64,000 nucleotides of DNA, taken from NCBI GenBank assembly GCA_950097015.1, contig CATNEN010000038.1, forward strand, positions 14,936,001-15,000,000, read 5' to 3'. The notes under the pieces are model-generated. The model saw nothing but the letters and a program-made list of their open reading frames with translations, did no database searches and was not told the DNA's origin. Made by a program: the position numbers and the translations under genes. Positions 53,286 to 64,000 of the stretch are shown piece after piece (the first letter of the stretch is position 1; each line of letters starts with the position of its first letter). This stretch comes from Macrostomum hystrix. Lineage: Eukaryota > Platyhelminthes > Macrostomidae.

Positions 53286-54708
53286 CTCTCTCTGTCTTAC
53301 CCCAGCAGTTTCTTTCGAAACATTTTTCAAAGCAAACAAACAGCCGTCAATTTTGAGGATTTTCAAGCACTGTACACAATGAAGAGCTGAAAATCAAATA
53401 TCAAATAATGCCAGTAAATACTGTAGCGATGATTCAATTGACAATTGTTTAAATTAGTCAGTCTTTATATACCGAAACTTGATCTTTACGTTTTTTTAAC
53501 GAATACATTGTTGCTTTTTCCCAGCACAGCTAAGTCAATCACAACACACCTATAGTCGCAGGAGTAGGTATATATAACTCTTGATGAGACAATCAGTTAA
53601 AGGTAAATATTTGATTGTCAAAAAGAAAGTTGTTGAACTGTAGACATTTAAATAAAACCTAGTGATGATGTAAGGCCAAAAGATCAAAGTAAATCTTTCG
53701 TTTCGTCAAACATTAACTAGAAAAGTTTATTATAGAATGATTTTGACTACCTTAATTGGATTAAAATGGTACAATCCAAATTCATTTTTCTACATCACAA
53801 CTTTGCAGGGTAGCTTAAAAATAGCAATTATTTTAGCTTCAGTTAAAAGCACAGCACACTGGCTGACACTCAAGCTTCATCTGAAATGTAGATAACTTAT
53901 TAATAAGCTTTGTAAGAAAACAAATATTTTGAGAATCGACTAATAGATTAGAAAGTTATTATTATATTTGCCTTTCTGAGTAGCCTCATGATTGTATTAA
54001 TTACTCGTAATAATAGCTAGCATAAGTTTACTTCTGGTGTGTCTGCGTGTGTTACTTATTGGGGAAATAAGACAGGAAGTGTGGGAACAATTAAAATAAA
54101 AGATTTTATTCGTAGATTATTTAAGAAAAACTTTCTATAAAATAAATCAGAGTCAATCCGTGAGCGGAAAAAAACTGAGTATGGAAGATAAAATGAAACG
54201 GAACTTAAAAGGCTGGTCTAGCCTTGGATACTGCTAGACAAGCCATGCTTGGGCTATAAATATAGCATAATGTAATATAGTCTCCAAGGCTGGAAAATGT
54301 GCAAACCTATATATGCGAAACTAGAAAATTATCAATAACCAAATTGCGGCATGTGTGTGAGTGCGCTTGGTTCGGTGGAGTGAAATAGTTTATGGCCGAA
54401 ATATGGCACTAAACTGTAGGGCAATGATGCCGCACCACCCATTGTGAGGACACATCTGCTGCTCATGTCATAAAATCTTTTTCGGCGCAATGACGATGAT
54501 TATCAAGCCAATTAACACTTATTATATGCGTCTCTTGAAGATTGAGTATTTTTGTTTGAAAGATTTATTTTTATTAATATTAGACTCTTCACGCGAGTAA
54601 TGCCACCATGAATGTCGTGAGACTATAGGACGCATTGTTTAGTTAAGCGAAACTTAGAGATTAATTATTAGCACTGTATTCTTTGTAATAATTTTGCTAT
54701 AGTTTTTA
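53286..54708. other. Unassigned AT-rich stretch
   Basis: No supported exon, RNA gene or mobile element was recognised. Confidence 0.4.
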
Positions 54709-54955
54709 CTAGCGTCATTGTTAGGCACTAAATGACTAGCGTCATTGGCAGGAATGACTAGCGTCATTGGCAGGAATGACTAGCGTCATTGGCAGGAATG
54801 ACTAGCGTCATTGTTAGGATTCTATTTGACAAGTGTCAATGTTAGGAATCTATATGACTAGCGTCATTGTTAGGAATCTATATGACTAGCGTCATTGTTA
54901 GGAATCTATATGACTAGCGTCATTGTTAGGAATCTATATGACTAGCGTGATTGCT
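54709..54955 (+). repeat. Short 21/28-bp minisatellite
   Basis: About nine copies of ATGACTAGCGTCATTGTTAG followed by GAATCTAT; three copies are shorter (TGACTAGCGTCATTGGCAGG). Confidence 0.9.
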
Positions 54956-55667
54956 TGGGATTGAGACAATAAAAAGCGCCGTATTTTATAAGATAATATT
55001 CATATGCAGGTGTCAGAATTCCAAGCAATTAACCTATGTAAAAACACAGACCAGTGGAAGAGATATATAGGATCGAGTTAGTTACATGTAACAGGCAGCA
55101 ACAGATGGTCACAGCATCAGACACTGCTTAAGTTGTCTGCGGTTATCAAGCACTGAATTTGGAAGGAAAAGTTATAAGTAAGAATTTTATGCGATCACGA
55201 CTATAATAAATAGTTAGTGCGCTAAACTACAATCACACTTCTCTGTTGCTTTTTTCTGATGATTAATATTATTTATAATCGTTACGGCCCAAAATAACTA
55301 TAGCTTGAACTTGAAAACTATAAAATTTTCTGTCTGTTGCATACTCATATGTGTGTGTGAGAGAATGAAAGAGAGAGAGAAACTCAAAAGCATGAGTTCG
55401 CTTTCAAGCTGGGCATCATGTAATAAAACATCAAAACGGGATGCTGGTATAAAAATTGCAACAGAGTCTCGCTTTATTTTAACAAATGAGAACAAGTTTA
55501 TTGCTGGGCAGTGCTTCAAACAGTTTTATGCTAATTATCAAATTAGCTTCACCAAAGGGCAGAGATCACGGTCTCGAAAATCCAGCTGCCGTGAAATCTC
55601 ACAATATCTTCCGTGCTTATATTTTCCCTGTCTCATCTCTCCTATCTCATTTCTATCCGCGTCTTAA

Positions 55668-56753
<1,086 letters not shown>

Positions 56754-57297
56754 TGACCCGCGGGGTTACATAAGGTTGCCGACTTCTGCATTAAAAAAGA
56801 TCAAGATAATTATTTAAGCGTCTATTTAAGCGCATTGTCGGAAAGGCTGTTTGGAAGCTAAATTCCCGTAATCAAGGAGAGCTTCAAAGTGTGACAAAGA
56901 TTTATTTATACGTGCTCAAGAGCAGCGATCAGTCAGTGAATTGTTTCATCGAAGCGACTCAAAAACAAACAAACTAGCAAGCACGCGCAGCTTTGAGTCT
57001 TTGTACTTAAGCGCAGGTTTTGTCAATTGTCTTTATTTTGTTGTACGGCATGCACGGACAAGACGTGCTGCAACCACTGCTACTTGACAGAAATATTTTT
57101 GAAACAATTAATTAAGAAGTCTTTTGTTACTAGGCATTATTCGCATTACGAAGGTAATCTAAGGTCATCATTATAAAATAACTTTATCATCGTTTAAGCA
57201 TCTTAACCTTAAAGCATTTCGTTAAACTTCTGTTAATGGATTGATATGAAAACTAATATTCTAGATTTGACGACACTCGTTAAACTGAGTGTTAATC

Positions 57298-57545
57298 ACA
57301 AATGACACCAGTCATTTGTTGAGAATGACACCAATCATTTGTTGAGAATGACACCAGTCATTTGTTGAGAATGACACCAGTCATTTGTTGAGAATGACAC
57401 CAGTCATTTGTTGAGAATGACACCAATCATTTGTTGAGAATGACACCAGTCATTTGTTGAGAATGACACCAGTCATTTGTTGAGAATGACACCAGTCATT
57501 TGTTGAGAATGACACCAATCATTTTGGGTGGAAATGACACCAGTT
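57298..57545 (+). repeat. 23-bp minisatellite
   Basis: About 10 copies of GAATGACACCAGTCATTTGT plus TGA, decaying into single-copy variants up to about 57670. 56713-57297 before it is unassigned. Confidence 0.93.
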
Positions 57546-57730
57546 ACTTTGCGGATACAAAACCAGACATATGACATCAGTCATTTGGGAAAAATGACAC
57601 GCAATTTTGTAGAAATGACGCCAGAATAAAAAAAGTATACTAAACCTTTCGTTTCTTAAAAATGACACCCGGCCGGTCACTTTAAAAAAATAAGCAGTGA
57701 ATGGTGATAAGGGACTCCCTAACCAAAAGA

Positions 57731-58072
57731 GACGGTGGCAGAGCTGTTAACGAGTTTCTCTCTCGCGCCAAGGTCCCTAAGTTCGATTCCGCGGCGAGGC
57801 CACATTCATTTGGGGCGCAGCCGTGGATTGAAGGCTTGGGGGCTTGTCGTGCAATTTACGCCCTTGAGGGCCAACCTCCAAGGCACAGATAAGTGTACAT
57901 ACACTGCCTGACGATGAGAAGTCACGCCAGATGTACAAACATGTGTTCGTGTGTGCCCAGGAGTCAGCGAAATGGGCAGAATTGCCTCCTCGCTAGAAGC
58001 GGGTCTAAAGTGTCACTAAAATGATGTGCCATTGCCCGCAGCCCTCCTGCGATTATTTATATTATTATAAAT
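57731..58072 (+). mobile_element. SINE family 2, copy D
   Basis: Full-length copy with the best B box of the four (AGTTCGATTCC), the body GTCGTGCAATTTACGCCC, and a 3' end CATTGCCCGCAGCCCTCCTG plus an ATT-rich tail. No target duplication was seen. Confidence 0.88.
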
Positions 58073-59168
58073 TAGTCCCAATGGGACAGACATTTAGTCC
58101 CAATTGTGCATTAAATCACCCAAATCTACAGCAATGCAAATTATTTTAATCTCTAATTCAAGCAAGCAAACTACTTCTCATGTCTGTCTCTCATACACAC
58201 TTTTGACAAAATCTATTTATTAACCTTGGATGGAGTATCAGCTATTGGCTGTCACATCGCAACCAATAGGAATTAGCGAAGAGACATAGAGAGAGTGGAA
58301 AGGGGGTGCCATGAGGTGTAGTAAAACGTTAGCTTTTAAGTTTCCAGCAGCAAAGAAGGAGTCCATGAGAATGGGGGTTGGGACTCGGGCGGGCTGCAAT
58401 TTGAGTGGCTACTAGGAGAGGAGGATGAGGCGGGGACGATGAGGCGGTGCCGCAGACACAGGGCCGACACCTTAGCTACCCTCTTTCTCTCCTCTCGCTC
58501 CCGCTGTAAGTAGGAAGCTTAGAGAGAAAAAAGCAGCAGCCAATAAACTGGTGTTTAGCCAAGTGTACATATGGGAAAATACATTACTAAACTCCCGAAG
58601 GAAGGACTCACGGAAAGCATTTCCGGCCAGCAACCCCCTCCTCTATCTCTCTGTTTTTTTCTCTCTCTCTATTTTTGAAAGAGAGCAAAAATTAAAATCA
58701 ACCAACCCCCCACCAACAAGCCCTCCAAAAACAAGCCAACCCCGACAAGCCTCGCTATCCCATTGGAAGCGGCTGTTGTAAAAGTTGAATGGAGTGAGGA
58801 GGGTTCTGCATGGCAAGGGGGGAGGTATTTTATAGAGAAGCAATTCTGAGGCCGGGGTAGAGTTAGGAAGCGCCCGTAGACAGTCTGACGCCTTGTAACG
58901 CATCAAACCAAAAAACACACAACTAGAGATAGAACTCAAACACCCCACCAACTCTTAACAAAACTTAGCTGGGCTGTCAAACTATTCACTAAACAGAGAC
59001 TGCAGACAATTTTTCTGTGCCCCTAACCAGCAAACTTGCTCTTCATCCGGTTTGAATAATTGACTTCTGCTTCTACTATTTATTATTTTTATTGAAGAGA
59101 AAATTAGTGATTTTTTGTTCTCTCTAGTGCAGAAAAAGTTCAGTTGCTTTAGTTAACAAAAATTAGCA
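58073..59168 (+). other. Upstream region of the Iroquois gene
   Basis: No coding exon. CT-rich and A-rich tracts are present. A TATTTTATAG box at about 58827 and a GTAAGT donor-like site at about 58505 are possible promoter or 5' UTR elements; neither can be confirmed. The ATG at 59169 follows the context TTAGCA. Confidence 0.4.
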
Positions 59169-59306
59169 ATGACAGCCGCACCCGCTACAGGATTTTCTGT
59201 GACATCTGGCGCTATGGGCAGCAAGGCCCAGTCTCCAATTATGTCACTGCCAATGATGGCAGGTCAGCATCAGCAGCAGCAGCAGCAGCAGCAGTACCAG
59301 CAGCAG
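59169..59306 (+). CDS. irx: Iroquois exon 1
   Basis: 46 codons from ATG, ending in CAG repeats coding [12 protein letters not shown] just before donor GTGAGT (59307). Phase 0. Confidence 0.88.
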
Positions 59307-62269
59307 GTGAGTCTTCTAATGCTTGGTGGAAGAGTTTCGTTTATTTTTCTTTTCTTTTAGTTTGGAACAAATAGTGTCAAAGAACAGTACAATTTAATTC
59401 CTTTGAATAACCGTAATATTATATCTTCATGGTTTCAATAATGCAACTCCGCCCTCAAGCAGGTGATTCCATCATCAGCAGCCGCCGCTGTAGCAACAGC
59501 AGCTCAGCTGGCGGCGGCGGCGGCACAAATGGCCAGCAACAGCTCGCCGCAGCTTTCGTCTCCGCCTCAGCAGCAGCCGCTGCCGCTAGCTCCGCTGCCG
59601 AGCTGGGCCTACGGGCACCCGGCGCTGCTGCCTGTTGATCCGCAGACTGAGTCTTTGGGTGAGTACTATGATCTAATCTAATCCATTCTAATCAAACCGC
59701 ATCTTATCTTATCTCAATCTCATCTAATCTTATCTACCTGATCTAATCAAGTCTCATCTAATCCAATCTAACGTAATCTAATCCAATAAAATATAATATT
59801 ATCTAATCTACGCCCTTTTAATATTATCTCTAGCAGAAAACTGGCGACAGTTTCAACAGGCCGCATTCAACTACAATCTGGATCCGCACATCCTGGCAAT
59901 GTACAACGGCGCAGGCGCTGGCGGTGGCCTTGGCGGCGGACCCGGAGGTCACGGCGGCGGCCTGGGATTCGGCCAGCACCCGTTGCATCACCATCATCCG
60001 CATCATCATCATCATCATCGAAGCGATATGAGCGCACGACGCAAGAATGCCACCAGAGAAACCACGAGTATTTTGAAGGCCTGGCTAAACGAACACAAGA
60101 AGAATCCTTACCCAACTAAAGGGGAGAAGATTATGCTGGCCATCATAACAACAATGACGCTGACGCAGGTTAGTTGCCATAGAAACTAATTTCTATACAT
60201 ATTTGTCCTCAAATAGAAACAAAAATATCTTCGTAGGTACAATTTTTAGACTTTTTTGAAAAGCCTACTTTCCGTCGATGTCTTGGATATAGCTTTAGAT
60301 AGAAGATAGATTTAAGTATATTTAAGTATAGATAGATATAAAAAAATTAGCTAGCTTAGAAACAAGCCTTGACAACCAAAACTAAATGCGCAGCAGAATC
60401 AGCAGAGTCAATGTGTTAAGTAAATACCGAGACATAAGGTTTTTTACTATTTTAAAATTGGCACTCGAATCCAACAATAATTAAAATCATGCCAACGGAA
60501 GAACAGAGAAATTGCGATGCGTCGGACTGTTGAAATTGGAATATTTATCCAGCCAAAAGTCATCCAATAAATGCCTATCGAAATTTATCCCCAAAAAATC
60601 AACTTGTGTTTACCGATTCCGTGTGAAATGGGAAAATTATTAAACGATTATAAAAATTGGGGGAGGAGAACACCGGGTATTATAGACTGACAGAAAATTT
60701 TGCAGTGCACCAGAACACTTCTTTTAGAAGTGTCTTATAAATGACGAATATTTCGTCGCTAAATGCCCTTAGCGACAAAACTGTGGCTAAAGCTGCTTGT
60801 CTTGTAAACATTGTAGAGTTTCCACCCTCCACTTGTCCCCGACTACAGCCTGCGGGATGAAATCGTATCTAGTTGAAATTTATTAAGGCCCCATGAAGAC
60901 AGCATAATTTAAATTAACGCGATATTGAAGATTATAGCAGCATAGAAAATAATTTAGTTGGAAAACGGTTTGTTTAAACCAATCAGTTCTGATGCTTAAT
61001 GTCTGAATGACACATTAAGGTTTAGGGATGTAGTGAGTGTCTAGGGTAGATAGGGTAGATCGGGAGTGTCTAGGGTAGATAGGGTAGATAGGGAGTGTCT
61101 GGGGTAGACACTATGGAGATTAGTTTGTTTTTAGTGCAGACATTGAGTCAGCAGTCGTTGCGATAATATTGTCGATTGACCATAGCTGTAGAAAAACTTC
61201 CTATCAGCAAAAATAATCCCCCTTTGAAAATCGAAACGACTGACTGAAATGTATTCATACGAAAATTCAGGTTTCTACGTGGTTTGCCAACGCCAGACGC
61301 AGACTAAAGAAGGAGAACAAGATGACCTGGGTGCCGAGAAATCGGCCCGACGAAGACGAAGACAACGACGACGATGATGACGAAGTCGGCCCGACATCGC
61401 AGTCGGGAGGTGGCGCAGCCGCAGCGGCAGCCGCTGGCAATAGGCCACGGCCAATCGGAGTCGGAGTCGACGATGAAATCGACGATGACAACAACAACAA
61501 TGACGACGATTTGGACGACGATGACGAAGCGCTAATTGACGTTGGCGCTGACGGCGAAAGACGCGGCGAAGTCGACGAGGACGAGGACGAATTCGACCCG
61601 GAGGAGCAGGTTCGCCGACTGCGCGACTATCGCCAGATGGTACCGCGGCAAGAACTGGCACAGTCCGCCATTCACAGCCAGAGCTTTAACCAGCGCAAGC
61701 GACAGATAAACGATTCAGCAGCTGCGACTGATGATCCGGCGAAGTCCAAGCCTAGAATCTGGTCCATTGTGGACACGCTCAACAAGACGGAAACGCGAGC
61801 GACTCAACTGCCGCCGCTGCCCCTAATGCCACCGTCAATACTGCAGATGCCGCCGCACTCCATGCCTCATCATCATCCTCATCATCAGCTTCCTCTTAAC
61901 GGGCATGCCATAAGTCAGCACATCAGCCAGCATCAGCAGCAGCAGCAACAGCTGCAGTCGCTGCCATTCGGTCTATTTAGCCAGCAGCACCCGAAGCTGC
62001 CAATGATACCCGGCGGAAGTCATCACTGCCTGCCACCGCCGCCGCCGCCACCGCCGCCTCATCATCCGCATCATCAGCTGATGCTGCCGCCGCCGCTTTA
62101 CTATACTCTGTTCAACGCCTTCAACCGGACTTCGGCGGCGTCAACGTCAGCCATGGCTGCAGCCGCGGCGGCCGCAGCGGCAGCGGTAGCAACCTCTTCC
62201 TCCTCCTATGATACGAAATTATCGCCGGAGCCACTCGAACAGCAGCAGCAGCGGCAGCAAGAAAAGTGA
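59169..62269 (+). CDS. irx: Iroquois-class TALE homeobox transcription factor
   Basis: Nuclear patterning regulator of 555 residues. CDS = join(59169..59306, 59463..59658, 59834..60168, 61271..62269), all GT-AG and in phase. The TALE homeodomain spans about residues 179-241: [20 protein letters not shown], the three-residue loop with NPYPTKGEK, and the recognition helix [19 protein letters not shown] with Ala at position 50, diagnostic of Iroquois. An acidic tract ([12 protein letters not shown]) follows, as in other members. [14 protein letters not shown] at about residues 382-395 corresponds to the conserved KPKIWS motif. Low-complexity Gln, Ala, Gly, His and Pro runs are common. An intron splits the homeodomain just before VSTWF. 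The start ATG is the first in frame. Confidence 0.96.
59463..59658 (+). CDS. irx: Iroquois exon 2
   Basis: Acceptor CAAGCAG ends at 59462 and donor GTGAGT starts at 59659. Encodes an Ala-rich stretch and [20 protein letters not shown], ending with one base of a split codon. Confidence 0.85.
59834..60168 (+). CDS. irx: Iroquois exon 3 (first part of homeodomain)
   Basis: Acceptor CTCTAG at 59833, with a second AG three bases later (59836) that is also in frame. Encodes [20 protein letters not shown], Gly- and His-rich runs and the homeodomain up to MTLTQ. Donor GTTAGT at 60169. Confidence 0.93.
60169..61270 (+). other. Iroquois intron 3
   Basis: 1.1-kb intron that interrupts the homeodomain. 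Contains a short array at about 61022-61115 of TCTAGGGTAGATAGGG units, the same core as the array after the gene. Confidence 0.85.
61271..62269 (+). CDS. irx: Iroquois exon 4 (recognition helix to C-terminus)
   Basis: Acceptor AAAATTCAG ends at 61270. Begins [20 protein letters not shown]; 333 codons including TGA at 62267-62269. Confidence 0.95.
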   Translation, partial: VSTWFANARRRLKKENKMTWVPRNRPDEDEDNDDDDDEVGPTSQSGGGAAAAAAAGNRPRPIGVGVDDEIDDDNNNNDDDLDDDDEALIDVGADGERRGEVDEDEDEFDPEEQVRRLRDYRQMVPRQELAQSAIHSQSFNQRKRQINDSAAATDDPAKSKPRIWSIVDTLNKTETRATQLPPLPLMPPSILQMPPHSMPHHHPHHQLPLNGHAISQHISQHQQQQQQLQSLPFGLFSQQHPKLPMIPGGSHHCLPPPPPPPPPHHPHHQLMLPPPLYYTLFNAFNRTSAASTSAMAAAAAAAAAAVATSSSSYDTKLSPEPLEQQQQRQQEK

Positions 62270-62370
62270 TCAATTCTCGAAATATAGACTAACCGCTTTT
62301 TATTTAGTTTTGACTCCAACTCAAAGCCCGAATCCAATCAGTTTTTTCACTTTCTTTACTGTCGTAAAAC

Positions 62371-62376
62371 AATAAA
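62371..62376 (+). terminator. Candidate poly(A) signal of the Iroquois gene
   Basis: AATAAA about 100 bases after the stop codon. A second AATAAA at about 62522 and others follow, so the true site is uncertain. Confidence 0.5.
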
Positions 62377-62545
62377 ACAAGAACAGTTCAGAATTGAAAA
62401 TCTGAATGTACAGATTGAGAAGAATGCCTTTTAGTTATCGATATTTGCTTGTCATCATCACCCTCTTCTATTTGTCTTAGAAAATTACTGGTAGGTCATT
62501 CAATTATGTTTGTTTAACACCAATAAACTGCCCCAATAGCATTCT

Positions 62546-62590
62546 ATTAGGGCCTAGTCAGTCGCTAGGATGAACATATTTACATGCCAC
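62546..62590 (+). repeat. Diverged relative of the 36.5-kb hairpin arm
   Basis: ATTAGGGCCTAGTCAGTCGC and then TAGGATGAACATATTTACATGCC align by eye with the left arm and adjoining loop at 36506-36545 (ATTAGGGCCTAGTTAATGTG and so on). Confidence 0.45.
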
Positions 62591-62927
62591 TTGTCACACA
62601 CGAATAATTATATGCCTTAAAAATGTGCACAAACTGATCCCAAAAGCATATTTGCAGTCTGATTGCATAACACAAATCATATATTTATTGAATATATTTG
62701 TTACCATTTATAATTCTTTATTTAAATGTGCCCGTCATGATAAAGTATAGTGCAAGTGCAGCAGCAACAAACTAGTGTGAATAAAATAACCACTTTGCCC
62801 AATTTTTTAAATAAACTGAAATTATAAACAGCCTCATATAGCAAACATAACTAAATACTTGCTTACACTTTCTCTTTTGCTTTCAGCTAGTTGACTCAAC
62901 TCTGACTATCTCAGGCTTTAAATAGGG

Positions 62928-63962
62928 AAATATAGGGTAGACAGTGAGTGTCTAGGGTAGATAGTGGGTTTCTGGTAGATAGTCAGTGTCTATGGTAGAT
63001 AGTGAGTGTCTAGAGTAGATAGTGAGTGTCTAGAGTAGATAGTGAGTGTCTATGGTAGATAGTGAGTGTCTATGGTAGATAGTGAGTGTCTAGAGTAGAT
63101 AGTGAGTGTCTATGGTAGAAAGTGAGTGTCTATGGTAGATAGTGAGTGTCTATGGTAGATAGTGAGTGTCTAGAGTAGATAGTGAGTGTCTATGGTAGAA
63201 AGTGAGTGTCTATGGTGGATAGTGAGTGTCTAGGGTAGATAGTGAGTGTCTAGGGTAGATAGTGAGTGTCTAGAGTAGATAGTGAGTGTCTAGAGTAGAT
63301 AGTGAGTGTCTAGAGTAGATAGTGAGTGTCTATGGTAGATAGTGAGTGTCTATGGTAGATAGTGAGTGTCTAGGGTAGATAGAGAGTGTCTATGGTAGAT
63401 AGTGAGTGTCTAGGGTAGATAGTGAGTGTCTAGAGTAGATAGTGAGTGTCTAGGGTAGATAGTGAGTGTCTAGGGTAGATAGTGAGTGTCTAGGGTAGAT
63501 AGTGAGTGTCTAGAGTAGATAGTGAGTGTCTAGAGTAGATAGTCAGTGTCTATGGTAGATAGTGAGTTTCTAGGGTAGATAGTGAGTGTCTATGGTAGAT
63601 AGTGAGTGTCTAGGGTAGATAGTGAGTGTCTAGGGTAGATAGTGAGTGTCTAGGGTAGATAGTGAGTGTCTAGGGTAGATAGTGAGTGTCTATGGTAGAT
63701 AGTGCGTGTCTAGGGTAGATAGTGAGTGTCTAGGGTAGATAGTGAGTGTCTAGGGTAGATAGTGAGTGTCTATGGTAGATAGTGCGTGTCTAGGGTAGAT
63801 AGTGAGTGTCTAGAGTAGATAGTGAGTGTCTAGGGTAGATAGTGAGTGTCTAGGGTAGATAGTGAGTGTCTAGGGTAGATAGTGAGTGTCTATGGTAGAT
63901 AGTGAGTGTCTAGGACAGATAGTGAGTGTCTATGGTAGATAGTGAGTGTCTATGGTATAGTG
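62928..63962 (+). repeat. 20-bp minisatellite downstream of Iroquois
   Basis: About 51 copies of TAGTGAGTGTCTAGGGTAGA, with TATGG and TAGAG variants. The unit matches the short array in intron 3. Confidence 0.95.
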
Positions 63963-64000
63963 AGTATCTAGCTCAAAATTTTTACTAATAGATAAGTAAC

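Overview
The window is from an animal nuclear genome. It holds an Iroquois homeobox gene, a five-Ig-domain NEPH/Kirre-type adhesion receptor, a neuropeptide precursor with signal peptide and dibasic sites, spliced housekeeping genes, tRNA-derived SINEs, a Tc1/mariner relic and an interstitial (CCCTAA)n tract. I cannot place the phylum; an invertebrate, possibly spiralian, is a guess from general look only.

Seven protein genes can be reconstructed from splice junctions that join in phase. (1) 90-1403 (+): last two coding exons of DLAT, the E2 subunit of pyruvate dehydrogenase. (2) 16261-28164 (+): seven exons of a NEPH/Kirre-like receptor, lacking only the signal-peptide exon. (3) 30504-31373 (-): an intronless multicopy neuropeptide precursor built on DDPFMGGERRF-KKR. 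(4) 33072-33518 (-): LTO1, an adaptor for Fe-S loading of ABCE1. (5) 37274-40598 (+): an SRSF10-like SR splicing factor whose second intron is a textbook AT-AC U12-type intron. (6) 41529-44376 (-): the last four exons of GNPAT, the peroxisomal ether-lipid enzyme, ending in SKL. (7) 59169-62269 (+): a complete four-exon Iroquois transcription factor. These genes are functionally unrelated neighbours; no operon-like organisation is seen.

Most of the rest is tandem repeat. By summing the intervals listed, about 27 kb of the 64 kb (roughly 40%) is minisatellite with units of 14-40 bp. Most large introns carry their own private array, often starting within a few tens of bases of a splice site. The largest is a 16-bp repeat at 49.0-53.3 kb with a nested ~1.49-kb higher-order period. 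Several arrays at distant places share the same short core, as if cores were dispersed and then amplified locally. Almost all long open frames over these arrays are artefacts of repeat period and were not called genes.

The most interesting items are the apparently undescribed neuropeptide precursor with alternating loss of its cleavage sites, the AT-AC intron in an SR-protein gene, the splice-site-like minisatellites, the E-box-rich arrays in front of the adhesion gene, and a SINE family with an 11-bp target duplication whose 3' ends sit against related purine-rich minisatellites.
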